Of a stretch of DNA of 64,000 bases, positions 24,607 through 32,817 are shown in pieces; the first letter of the stretch is position 1, and every line of letters begins with the position of its first letter. Below the pieces are notes generated by a model, which did not search any database, was not told the DNA's origin, and saw nothing but the letters and a program-made list of their open reading frames with translations. The stretch is from Hymenobacter sp. APR13 (lineage in GTDB: Bacteria > Bacteroidota > Bacteroidia > Cytophagales > Hymenobacteraceae). The stretch lies in contig NZ_CP006587.1 of assembly GCF_000737515.1 (NCBI RefSeq), forward strand, positions 1,429,001 to 1,493,000, given 5' to 3'. Both the position numbers and the translations under genes were made by a program.

Positions 24607-26538
24607 GTGATTCGGCTTTTCATATTGTGTCTTCTGCTCCTCACCAGCCTTGGGGTGCCCACTGCAGGGTGGGCGGCCGAGGCACCGCCGAGTTCTGCTG
24701 AAGCCACTTTGTTGCGCCGTCTGGTAGTGCAGCCGCTCGATACCGGCCGGGTCCGGTTGCTGGCCGCGCTCTGCTACGAACTGCACGACTCCGACCCAAC
24801 CCGCGCCCTGCGCTATGGCGAGCAGGCCGTAGCCCTGGCCACCACCCTCCGCGACCAGCCCGGCCAGTTGCACGCTCTGCTCAATTTGAGCAGCTGCTAC
24901 GCCAACCTTTCCGACGGGCCGCACGCGCTACGCCTGCAACAGCAGGCCCTCACGCTGGCGCGGCGCCTGCGCGATACCGATGGGATTGTACGTGCCTACA
25001 CCGGTATCGGCGGCATCCACCACGAGCGCAACGACACGGTAAATGCCCTGCGCAATTACCAGTGGGCGCTGGAAAAAGTATATAGCAAAGGCGTGAAAAC
25101 GCGCACCCAGCTCATGCTTTTCGGCAATTTGGGCAACCTCTACTCCTACCTAGGCCGCTATGCCCAGGCGCTGCTGTATACGCGCCGTGCCTTGCAGCTT
25201 GCCCGCTCCACCGGCGACAAAGCCGGCGAGTCGTTGTATTTGGCGCATCTGGGCACTCATTACTACCAGCAAAACCGCCTTGACCTGGCCGAAGGGTTGT
25301 TGCGCGAAGCCATTACGCTGGTGGAACCCTTGCGCAGTTATCGTATCGAGGCGGGCCACTTGGAAATGCTGGCCATAGTATTGCTGCTCAAAGACCAGCT
25401 CGACGAAGCGGAAACCCTTACCCGGCGGGCTTTGCGCCTGGCCCGGCAGACTGCCTCGCAGGAACGGCTTCTGGATGGCTACAACCTAATGGCTGAAATC
25501 AATGCCAGCCGCCGCCAGTACGAGCAGGCCTTTGAATGGCAAAACCGCTTCCGAGACCTCAACGACTCACTCAACAGCCGCTCGCGCCTGCAGACGCTAG
25601 CCGCCCTGCAGACCCGTTACGAAACCCAAGGCAAGGAGCATCAGATCAAGCTACTCACGCAGCAGGGCGAGCTGCAGAACCTGCGCAACCAGAAGCTGTG
25701 GGCCGTGGTAGGCGCGCTGGTGCTGGGCCTGGGCGGGGTGTTTTTTCTGTACTTGAAGCTGCGCCAAAGCCGGGCGGCCCTGGCAGCCAACAACATGGCC
25801 CTGCACCAGGCCACCCGCGAGCTGCGCGAAGTAGCTGCCTCCAAAGACCGCCTTTACGCGGTGGTAGCGCACGACTTGCGCGGCCCGGTGACGTCGTTTG
25901 TAGGCGTGACCGAGCTGATTGAGTTTTATCTGCGCAAAGGCGACGAGAATGGACTGCGCCGCCTGCCGGTGCTGGTGCGGCAGTCGGCCAACAGCCTCAA
26001 CAGCCTGCTCGACAACCTGCTGAGCTGGGCCGTCAGCCAGACCGGCGAGCTGGTCAGCCAGCCCGAGTGGCTGTCGGTGGATGAGCTATTCACCGAAATT
26101 GAGGAGCTGTACCGCACCACAGCCGAGGCCAAGCAGATTCGTCTGACGGCCTCGGAGGTACCTGGCCTGCAGGTGTGGTCTGATTTGAACATGACGCGCA
26201 CCATCCTGCGCAATTTGGTGGGCAACGCCCTGAAATTCACGCCCAGCGGCGGCCACATCCAACTCGATGCGGCCACCACCCCCGACCATAGCGTGCTGCT
26301 TACCGTGGCCGACTCCGGCCGCGGAATGCCCGCCGAGCAGCTCGACGCCCTGCTGCGCGACAGCGCTAGTTCGCCCATGATGGTGTCGGCCTCCAACAAC
26401 TCCCGCTCGGGCACGGGCCTCGGGCTGCCGCTGTGCCGGGCGTTTGTGGAGCGACTGCACGGCACGCTCACCGTGGAAAGCACCTTGGGCCAGGGCACTG
26501 TAGTACAGATTCGGTTTCCGGCCCGCCCGGCCGCCTAG
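24607..26538 (+). CDS. TPR-containing sensor histidine kinase
   Basis: This kinase has a signal peptide (LFILCLLLLTSLGVPTAGWA) and a periplasmic TPR array over about residues 25-330. A coiled segment leads to one membrane helix (AVVGALVLGLGGVFFLYLKL, about 365-387), the H-box VVAHDLRGPVTSF with the phospho-acceptor His at about 422, and an ATPase domain with N-box RNLVGNALKFTP, G1 box VADSGRGMP and G2 box GTGLGLPL. There is no ATG: GTG 24607 gives the best signal peptide and TTG 24595 is the alternative. No response regulator is adjacent, so it is an orphan. Confidence 0.88.
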   Translation: MIRLFILCLLLLTSLGVPTAGWAAEAPPSSAEATLLRRLVVQPLDTGRVRLLAALCYELHDSDPTRALRYGEQAVALATTLRDQPGQLHALLNLSSCYANLSDGPHALRLQQQALTLARRLRDTDGIVRAYTGIGGIHHERNDTVNALRNYQWALEKVYSKGVKTRTQLMLFGNLGNLYSYLGRYAQALLYTRRALQLARSTGDKAGESLYLAHLGTHYYQQNRLDLAEGLLREAITLVEPLRSYRIEAGHLEMLAIVLLLKDQLDEAETLTRRALRLARQTASQERLLDGYNLMAEINASRRQYEQAFEWQNRFRDLNDSLNSRSRLQTLAALQTRYETQGKEHQIKLLTQQGELQNLRNQKLWAVVGALVLGLGGVFFLYLKLRQSRAALAANNMALHQATRELREVAASKDRLYAVVAHDLRGPVTSFVGVTELIEFYLRKGDENGLRRLPVLVRQSANSLNSLLDNLLSWAVSQTGELVSQPEWLSVDELFTEIEELYRTTAEAKQIRLTASEVPGLQVWSDLNMTRTILRNLVGNALKFTPSGGHIQLDAATTPDHSVLLTVADSGRGMPAEQLDALLRDSASSPMMVSASNNSRSGTGLGLPLCRAFVERLHGTLTVESTLGQGTVVQIRFPARPAA

Positions 26539-26598
26539 CCGCCGCCGCGCACATGTGGCGCCCACTCCCGACCTTTGCGGACTCCTACCGTTTCCGCT

Positions 26599-27375
26599 AT
26601 GCTGCTTCATTTCCGCGAACAAGGCCAGGGTACGCCGCTGGTAATTCTCCACGGCCTGTTTGGCACCCTCGACAACTGGCAGACGCTGGCCCGCCGCTGG
26701 GCCGACGCCGGCCACCGCGTCATCAGCGTGGACCTGCGCAACCACGGCCGCTCGTTTCATAGCCCCGAGCATAGCTACGACCTGATGAGCCAGGACGTGG
26801 CGGCGCTGTTCGACCACCTGGGCCTCGGCCCCGACACCACCCTGATGGGCCACAGCATGGGCGGCAAAGTGGCCATGCGCTTCGCCCTCGACCACCCCGA
26901 CCGCCTGGCCCGGCTTATCGTGGTCGACATTGCCCCGCGCCTCTCCGACATGGCCCACCAGGACGACATCGTGGCGGGCCTGAACGCCGTGCCGCTGGCT
27001 AGCCTAGAAAACCGCCAGCAGGCCGACGAGGCCCTGGCCCAGCATATCCGCTGGCCCGATGTACGCCAGTTTCTGCTCAAAAACCTCTATCGGCAGGAAG
27101 ACAACGCCTTTGCCTGGCGGCAGAACCTGCCGGCCCTCACGCAGCACATGTCCGCCATCGGGGCCGAAATCAGCGCGCCGCAGCCTTTCCTGAAACCCGC
27201 GCTATTCATCCGCGGCGGCAAGTCCGACTACATTTCCCCCGACGACAAGCTGCACGGCATTCCGGCCCTGTTTCCGAACTCGCAGGTGGAAACCGTGCTG
27301 GACGCCGGCCACTGGGTGCACGCCGAAAAGCCGGAAGAAGTATTCGGGCTGGTAGCCGCTTTCATCGGCGCCTGA
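26599..27375 (+). CDS. Alpha/beta-fold hydrolase (YbfF-like)
   Basis: The 258-residue protein starts at the ATG at 26599; the earlier frame opens only with a TTG. It shows LVILHGLFGTLDNWQTLA, VDLRNHGRS, the nucleophile elbow GHSMGG with Ser86, the acid segment IRGGKSDYI and the catalytic His in AGHWVHAEKP. This set is typical of the YbfF/acyl-thioesterase-like esterase subgroup. The substrate is unknown. A palindromic element begins two bases after the stop codon. Confidence 0.9.
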   Translation: MLLHFREQGQGTPLVILHGLFGTLDNWQTLARRWADAGHRVISVDLRNHGRSFHSPEHSYDLMSQDVAALFDHLGLGPDTTLMGHSMGGKVAMRFALDHPDRLARLIVVDIAPRLSDMAHQDDIVAGLNAVPLASLENRQQADEALAQHIRWPDVRQFLLKNLYRQEDNAFAWRQNLPALTQHMSAIGAEISAPQPFLKPALFIRGGKSDYISPDDKLHGIPALFPNSQVETVLDAGHWVHAEKPEEVFGLVAAFIGA

Positions 27376-27376
27376 A

Positions 27377-27440
27377 TGGCTGAATGGTTGAATTGCTGAA
27401 TGGGTACGAACAACCATTCAGCCATTTAGCCATTCAACCA
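27377..27440. repeat. Inverted repeat after hydrolase stop
   Basis: Arms at 27377-27403 and 27414-27440 (27 nt each) pair with two mismatches and two G-T pairs around a 10-nt loop. Both arms are made of GAATGGyTGAATkG phrases. Same sequence family as the element at 18076-18188. Confidence 0.8.
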
Positions 27441-27474
27441 CCCAACAATTCAACCATTTAACTCCCACACGCCC

Positions 27475-28185
27475 TTGAAAACCGGCACGCTGTACCTTAT
27501 TCCCACCATTCTGGCCGACGACACTGCTGCGCAGGTGCTGCCGCCGCAGGTGGCCACGCAGGTGGCGGCGCTGCGCTGCTTTCTGGTGGAAAACGCCCGG
27601 ACGGCGCGGCGCTTTATCAAGAGCGTGGCCCCGCAGCACGTCATCGAGGAGCTGCAGGTGAGCGTCATCGACAAAGACAGCACCGAGGCCCAGATTCAGG
27701 CGGCGCTGCAGCCCGTGCGCGCCGGCCAGGATGCGGGCGTGATTTCGGAAGCCGGCTGCCCCGGCATTGCCGACCCCGGCGCCGAGCTGGCCCGCGCGGC
27801 GCATCAGCTCGGGATTCGGGTGGTGCCGCTGGTGGGCCCCAGCAGCCTGTTGCTGGCGCTTATGGCTTCAGGCATGAACGGGCAGAGCTTCACGTTTCAC
27901 GGCTACCTGCCCATCGAGCGGGCCCGGCGGGCGGCGGCCATCAAGCAGCTGGAGCGCCTGGCGCAGGCCCAGCACCAAACCCAGCTGTTCATCGAAACCC
28001 CCTACCGCAACATGCAGCTGCTGGACGATCTGCTCAGCCAGCTCAGCGGCGGCACCCGCCTGTGCATCGCCGCCAGCCTCACCGCCCCCAACGAATACGT
28101 CCGCACCGATACCATTGCCGGCTGGCGCAAAGCCGGCCGGCCCGAAATCCACAAGCAGCCCGCCGTATTCCTGATCGGGACGTAA
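27475..28185 (+). CDS. RsmI-like SAM-dependent methyltransferase
   Basis: The 236-residue protein of the tetrapyrrole methylase superfamily starts at a TTG (no ATG is available) with GTLYLIPTIL, the counterpart of RsmI's GTLYLVATPIG. It has AGQDAGVISEAGCPGIADPG, VVPLVGPSSLLLALMASG, FHGYLPIERARR and FIETPYRNMQLLDDLL, all positioned as in RsmI. RsmI 2'-O-methylates C1402 of 16S rRNA; this shorter, diverged relative may do something else. It is convergent with feoB across a palindromic element. Confidence 0.83.
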   Translation: MKTGTLYLIPTILADDTAAQVLPPQVATQVAALRCFLVENARTARRFIKSVAPQHVIEELQVSVIDKDSTEAQIQAALQPVRAGQDAGVISEAGCPGIADPGAELARAAHQLGIRVVPLVGPSSLLLALMASGMNGQSFTFHGYLPIERARRAAAIKQLERLAQAQHQTQLFIETPYRNMQLLDDLLSQLSGGTRLCIAASLTAPNEYVRTDTIAGWRKAGRPEIHKQPAVFLIGT

Positions 28186-28194
28186 CGCCGCTGA

Positions 28195-28294
28195 GATGTA
28201 ACGCGAAGTTCCACTTCGCGTACGCGTTTGGACTACGTAGCTGGAAAAGCCCAGCTGCCTCCACGCGTCGCGAAGTGGAACTTCGCGTTACATC
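28195..28294. repeat. Inverted pair of 19-nt palindromes between methyltransferase and feoB
   Basis: Outer arms of 26 bp (28195-28220 and 28269-28294) are perfect. After a one-base bulge a further ACGCGT (28222-28227 and 28263-28268) pairs. Each arm also folds on itself, since CGCGAAGT and ACTTCGCG flank a 3-nt centre. An extra AGCTGG/CCAGCT hairpin sits in the middle. It fills the space between the two convergent stop codons. Confidence 0.88.
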
Positions 28295-28317
28295 CCATGA
28301 GCGGGAGCTTCGTGCTG

Positions 28318-30507
28318 CTACTTCAGCACCTGGTATATCAGCAGCGAGGCGGCGTAGGCCAGGCCGGTCATGTAGAACAGCTGCAGCAGCGGCCACATCC
28401 AGCCTTTGGTTTCGCGGTAGGTGGCGGCCAGCGTGCTCATGCACTGCATGGCAAACACGTAGAACACCAGCAGCGAGGCCGAGCGTGCCGGCGTGAAGAA
28501 CGGCTGCCCGTTCAGGTCTTTTTCGGCGGCCAGCTTCTGCTGCACGGTCAGCTCGTTGGCGTCCTGTCCCACGCTGTAGATGGTGCTCATGGTGCCCACA
28601 AACACTTCCCGGGCGGCAAAGGATGTGAGCAGCGAAATACCGATTTTCCAGTCGAAGCCCAGCGGCCGAATGGCGGGCTCGATGAAGTGGCCGAAGTGGC
28701 CGGCGTAGGAGCTTTCCAGCTTCTGCGACGCCACCCGGCTTTCGGTTTCGGCGGGCGCTAGCCCCTGGGTTTGCGCGGCCGTGCGGGCCTGCGCTTCGGC
28801 CTGCTCCATGGACTTGCCCGGCCCGTAAGAGGCCAGCACCCACAGAATAACTGAAATGGCCATAATCACCTTGCCGGCCTGAAACACAAAGGCTTTCACC
28901 TTCTCTACTATGGTCAGGCCCACGTTTTTCCAGCGCGGCCAGCGGTACACCGGAAACTCCATGATGAAGTAGCTGCGCTCAGTGGTGCGCATAAACAGCT
29001 TCATCAGCCACGCCGAGCCCACTGCCGACACGAAGCCCAGCAGGTACAGACTCATCAGCGCCACGCCGCGCAGGTTGAAGATGCCCAGCACCGGCTGGTC
29101 GGGCACCACCAGCCCAATCAGCACCGTGTACACCGGAATGCGGGCCGAGCAGCTCATGAGCGGCGTCACGAAGATGGTGATCAGCCGGTCTTTGCGGTTT
29201 TCGATGGTGCGCGCGCTCATGATGGCCGGCACCGCGCAGGCCATGCCCGAAATCAGGGGCACCACGCTTTTGCCGTTGAGCCCAAACTTGCGCATGATGC
29301 GGTCCATCATGAACGTAACGCGGGCCATGTAGCCGGTTTCTTCCAGCACCGCAATGAAGGCAAACAGCAGCGCAATCTGCGGAATGAAGATCAGCACGCC
29401 GCCCAGCCCGGCCAGCACGCCCTCCGTAAGCAGGCTGATGAGCGGGCCGTCGAAGTTGGATTGGATGAGGCCATTGATCCAGGCCACGCCCTCGTCAATC
29501 AGCTCCATAGGGTAGCTGGCCCAGGCAAACACCGCCTGAAACAGCAGAAACAGCACCAGCATGAAGATCAGGTAGCCCCACACGCGGTGCGTGAGCACCC
29601 GGTCGATGCGGTTGCTGTAAGGCTCGGCCCGCTCCGTGCGCGTCACCGACACAGCATTCAGCAGCAGCTCGTTGATGCGGGCGTAGCGGGCAATGGTTTC
29701 CTGCGCCTGCCGCGCCGTGGGCTCAAACTCATATTTCGCCACCAGCTCGGCCACGTAGGCGCGCTGGTCGGGCGTGAGGAAGCTGATGTGGCGCCCCTGG
29801 TGGGCGTAGTGCAGCGCCAGGTAATCGTTGTGCAGGTTGAAGTAGTAGCGGATCTGCCGGATCATGGGCAGCAGCTCCGGCTCGGGCTCGTAGAACGACA
29901 CGGCCGGGGCGTCCAGTTGCTGGGCCACCACAATCTTGAGGGCCGCCACTCCAATGCCCTTGCGGGCATTCATCGGAATGATGGGCACACCCAACTCCCG
30001 CTGCAGCTCGTCGAGGTCGATGCTGATGCCGTGCTGCTCTGCCACGTCCATCATGTTCAGGGCCAGCACGGCCGGCAGGCCCAGGTCAGCGAGCTGTGTG
30101 AACAGCAGCAGGTTGCGGCGCAGGTTGCTGGCGTCGGCCGTCACAATCACGAAATCCGGGTACTGCCCCGACGTCTGATCGTAAAGCAGATCGGTAATCA
30201 CCTTCTCGTCGAGGCTCTTGGGGTAGAGCGAGTAGGTGCCGGGCAAGTCGATGATTTCGGCGCGGTGCTGCGGTGTCAACTGGCTGATGCCGGTCTTGCG
30301 GTCCACGGTCACGCCGGGGAAGTTGCCTACCTTCTGGTTGAGCCCGGTCAGCTGGTTGAACAGCGACGTTTTGCCGGAATTGGGGTTGCCGATGAGGGCA
30401 ATGCGGGTCAGGCGGGTTTGGCCGGGCAGGTGCGCGGCAGCCGTTTCCAGCGCAGCCGCCGAGGCAGCCTGCCCGTTGGGGGCGGTTCGGATTCCGGCAC
30501 TACGCAT
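28318..30507 (-). CDS. feoB: Ferrous iron transport protein B
   Basis: FeoB is the inner-membrane Fe(II) transporter with a cytoplasmic G-protein domain. The 729-residue protein has a 33-residue N-terminal extension, then G1 GNPNSGKTS at 40-48, the switch region VGNFPGVTVDRKTG, G3 IDLPGTYSL at about 86-94 and G4 NMMD. The membrane part follows with conserved gate segments, including GYMARVTFMMDRIMRKFGLN, PLISGMACAVPAIMSARTIE and FVTPLMSCSARIPVY. It is 8 bp downstream of feoA on the same strand. Confidence 0.96.
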   Translation of the reverse strand: MRSAGIRTAPNGQAASAAALETAAAHLPGQTRLTRIALIGNPNSGKTSLFNQLTGLNQKVGNFPGVTVDRKTGISQLTPQHRAEIIDLPGTYSLYPKSLDEKVITDLLYDQTSGQYPDFVIVTADASNLRRNLLLFTQLADLGLPAVLALNMMDVAEQHGISIDLDELQRELGVPIIPMNARKGIGVAALKIVVAQQLDAPAVSFYEPEPELLPMIRQIRYYFNLHNDYLALHYAHQGRHISFLTPDQRAYVAELVAKYEFEPTARQAQETIARYARINELLLNAVSVTRTERAEPYSNRIDRVLTHRVWGYLIFMLVLFLLFQAVFAWASYPMELIDEGVAWINGLIQSNFDGPLISLLTEGVLAGLGGVLIFIPQIALLFAFIAVLEETGYMARVTFMMDRIMRKFGLNGKSVVPLISGMACAVPAIMSARTIENRKDRLITIFVTPLMSCSARIPVYTVLIGLVVPDQPVLGIFNLRGVALMSLYLLGFVSAVGSAWLMKLFMRTTERSYFIMEFPVYRWPRWKNVGLTIVEKVKAFVFQAGKVIMAISVILWVLASYGPGKSMEQAEAQARTAAQTQGLAPAETESRVASQKLESSYAGHFGHFIEPAIRPLGFDWKIGISLLTSFAAREVFVGTMSTIYSVGQDANELTVQQKLAAEKDLNGQPFFTPARSASLLVFYVFAMQCMSTLAATYRETKGWMWPLLQLFYMTGLAYAASLLIYQVLK

Positions 30508-30515
30508 ACGCTGGG

Positions 30516-30791
30516 CTATTCTTTGAGCAGAATGGTCGCCGCCTCACTCACGCGCAGCGACAAAGTATAATCTGCCGCCTCGCCTACTACCAGCGTGATG
30601 GGGCAGCCCAGCGGGGCCCGGCTGTTGAGGCGCACCTGCGTGCCCGGAATGCAGCCCATTTCCAGCAGCTTGAGCGCCATTTCGGGGTCCTGGAGGCAGC
30701 AGATGGTGCCGCTTTCACCCAGCCGCAAGTCTTTCACGCTCCGGCGAGGCGGGGCGGAAACAGTAGAAACAGGCGCGTGGGAAGCAGACAT
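30516..30791 (-). CDS. feoA: FeoA-domain protein
   Basis: The 91-residue SH3-like FeoA partner of FeoB starts at the ATG at 30791. The frame is open further upstream, but the promoter box at 30822-30829 lies inside that extension, which rules it out. Core features are LRLGESGTICCL, KLLEMGCIPGTQVRL and GCPITLVVG with YTLSLRVSEAATILL. It probably binds FeoB at the membrane and tunes iron uptake. Iron-responsive control is likely, but no Fur or DtxR operator is recognisable. Confidence 0.93.
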   Translation of the reverse strand: MSASHAPVSTVSAPPRRSVKDLRLGESGTICCLQDPEMALKLLEMGCIPGTQVRLNSRAPLGCPITLVVGEAADYTLSLRVSEAATILLKE

Positions 30792-30821
30792 AGGAGCGGA
30801 GTTATTTAGACTTGCTTTAAA

Positions 30822-30852
30822 CAAAGGTACTACCCATTTATGTTTCGGCCAA
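30822..30852 (-). promoter_or_regulatory. feoAB promoter
   Basis: On the minus strand TTGG (30849-30852) is followed after 19 bp by TACCTTTG (30822-30829), a full match to the Bacteroidota -7 box. It lies 31 bp upstream of the feoA ATG. Confidence 0.5.
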
Positions 30853-31007
30853 CAACGGCTTATATCCCCTCTGTTTGGGGCTTTCGTCTGGGCCGGCACT
30901 ATGCCCCTGAAATAAAGCAGCTTGTATCTGGCTAGCACTATTCCTTCTCACAATTGCATCTTTAGGAATATTTAAAGACGGCATGATGGGAATTGGTATT
31001 ATCATTT

Positions 31008-31015
31008 TAATTTTG
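31008..31015 (+). promoter_or_regulatory. Candidate -7 box before the CarboxypepD_reg-like gene
   Basis: TAATTTTG matches TAnnTTTG in an AT-rich stretch 25 bp upstream of the ATG at 31041. No good -33 element. Confidence 0.4.
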
Positions 31016-31040
31016 GCATACAACACTATTCTGCCTAACC

Positions 31041-31940
31041 ATGCTGCAACGCTTACTCGCATTTTTTACCCTTTTGCTGTTGTTCCCGGCGCTGGGCATG
31101 GCCCAGGAGAACCGTTTATCGGGTCGCATCGTCGACTCTAAAACCAAGGAGCCCATCCCGTTTGCTTCTATCGGCCTGAAGGAAGAACAAACCGGCGCGC
31201 TCACCAACGAGTATGGCTTTTTTCAGATGGCAACGCCTGAAAAAAGTGCGCAGGACTCTATCATCGTGCTGGCCCTGGGCTACAAGCGTATGGCTGTAGC
31301 CGTGAAGCGCGGCGTATCGCAGACCGACCTGATTATTGAGGTGCCTAAGCGCGTTATCGAGCTGAGCAACGTAACGGTAAAGGGCGGCAAGGTGAAAGAC
31401 CTGGCCCTGGGCTCGAAGTCGAGCACGCCGGGCGAGGGCATGATCCAGGGTATGCCTGGCAGCCAGTACGCCTTCTTCGTGAAAAACGACAAGGGCAAGA
31501 CCCTCGGCAACGTGCGCTCGGTGTCGTTCTACATCGGCGAAAACGGCTTCCCCCGCGAGCCGTTCCGCGTGCGCCTCTACAAGGCCGACGGCAACTACAA
31601 CTCGCCCAACACCGACCTGCTCACCGAAAACGTAGTGGTTTCAGCCCCGAAAGGCGGCGCTTGGTATACCGTTGACCTGAATCAGTACAACATCGAGGCG
31701 CCGAAAGAGGGCTTCTTCGTGGCTATGGAGTGGATTGTGAGCGGCGACAAGTTCTACACCACCAACTTCATGGACACCTACACGCCCTACGGCCAGATCA
31801 TGCGCCCCACCTTCGAGTTTAAGGAGAGCCGCACCTGGAGCTACACCATGGGCAAGGGCTGGAGCCTGCTCACGCTCTCCAGCAACGGCCAGCGCTACAA
31901 CGCTATGATCAAAGCCGAAGTAGACCAGATCAAAGACTAA
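31041..31940 (+). CDS. Carboxypeptidase-like regulatory-domain protein
   Basis: The 299-residue secreted or periplasmic protein has a signal peptide ending GMAQ, then a carboxypeptidase-regulatory (CarboxypepD_reg-like) beta-sandwich over about 23-110 (LSGRIVDSKTKEPIPFASIG). The second half (ENGFPREPFRVRLYKADGNY, EGFFVAMEWIVSG) is a beta-rich domain of unknown role. Unlike SusC-type receptors it has no plug or barrel. Related proteins are common in Bacteroidota with no assigned function. It is convergent with the ompA-like gene, and its stop codon is the first base triplet of a palindromic element. Confidence 0.78.
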   Translation: MLQRLLAFFTLLLLFPALGMAQENRLSGRIVDSKTKEPIPFASIGLKEEQTGALTNEYGFFQMATPEKSAQDSIIVLALGYKRMAVAVKRGVSQTDLIIEVPKRVIELSNVTVKGGKVKDLALGSKSSTPGEGMIQGMPGSQYAFFVKNDKGKTLGNVRSVSFYIGENGFPREPFRVRLYKADGNYNSPNTDLLTENVVVSAPKGGAWYTVDLNQYNIEAPKEGFFVAMEWIVSGDKFYTTNFMDTYTPYGQIMRPTFEFKESRTWSYTMGKGWSLLTLSSNGQRYNAMIKAEVDQIKD

Positions 31941-32125
31941 TCACGGATTTCGTCGGATTGCCCGGATTTCACGGATTTTGTGAACGGCGCTAACTGAACT
32001 TCTTTGGCTATCTACACAAAGAGCTACACCACAAAGAAAGGAGGCTTGCCAATCGGCAAGCCTCTTTTCTTTGTAATCGACTACAAAATCCGTGAAATCC
32101 GGATAATTCGACGAAATCCGTGATT
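31939..32125. repeat. Double hairpin element filling the gap between convergent stops
   Basis: Outer arms of 43 nt (31939-31981 and 32083-32125) pair with three mismatches and overlap both flanking stop codons. Inside lies a 20-bp stem (32031-32050 and 32055-32074) with one G-T pair and an AATC loop, flanked by CTTTT-type tracts, which can terminate transcription in both directions. Confidence 0.9.
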
Positions 32126-32745
32126 TACTTGATGACGGCAATTTCTACACGGCGGTTTTCCTGGCGGCCTTCGGCGGTGGCGTTGGAGGCTACCGGAGCG
32201 GCTTCGCCCATGGGCTCGATGCTGACGCGGGCGTCGCCCATGCCGCCGTTCATGGCCAGCCACTTCTTCACGGCTTCGGCGCGCTTGGCGCTCAGCTCCT
32301 TGTTGTAGCTCTTGTCGCCACGCGAGTCAGCGAAGCCCATCACGCGCACCTGGCTTTTGCCATAGCGGCGGCCGATAGACGCCGCAATTTCCGACAGAGC
32401 ACGCGTAGCGCTAGGCTTGATGTCGGCCTTGTCGGTGTCGAACAGCACTTTCTCTTCGAGGCCGTACACGCTGTACTTCTCGTTGCCGCGCACCGATACT
32501 TCGGGCAGGTCGATTTCCTCGTAGGTTTCGTTGGCCAGCTGGGCCTTGGTCATGTCCCAGGCCGAGTCCACGGCGTTGGCGGCCCCAGCGGCGGCATCCG
32601 CTACGGTAGTGCCATTGCTGGCTACCACGGCCGTATCGGCCGTAGCTTCCGAAAGCTGGTCTTTCTCTTCCGGCTTCTTCAGGTCGTTGCAGGAAGAGGC
32701 CAGCAGGGCGGTAGCTGCCAGAGCAGACAGTAAGGTCTTTTTCAT
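32125..32745 (-). CDS. OmpA-family peptidoglycan-binding lipoprotein
   Basis: The 206-residue protein has a lipoprotein signal ending LLASSC (Cys19). A linker rich in Ala, Asp and Thr over about 20-90 leads to a C-terminal OmpA domain at about 95-206. Peptidoglycan-binding features are present: LFDTDKADIKPSA, GFADSRGDKSYNKELSAKRA (binding Asp and Arg) and ENRRVEIAVIK. It would tether the outer membrane to the cell wall, as Pal does. No tol genes are adjacent. Confidence 0.92.
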   Translation of the reverse strand: MKKTLLSALAATALLASSCNDLKKPEEKDQLSEATADTAVVASNGTTVADAAAGAANAVDSAWDMTKAQLANETYEEIDLPEVSVRGNEKYSVYGLEEKVLFDTDKADIKPSATRALSEIAASIGRRYGKSQVRVMGFADSRGDKSYNKELSAKRAEAVKKWLAMNGGMGDARVSIEPMGEAAPVASNATAEGRQENRRVEIAVIK

Positions 32746-32817
32746 CAGAAAAGGGAGAGGAAGGGTAGTTGGTGAGTTTCGGGGCGGAAGGTACCAAACT
32801 TCCCGTTTTCCCTGGTG

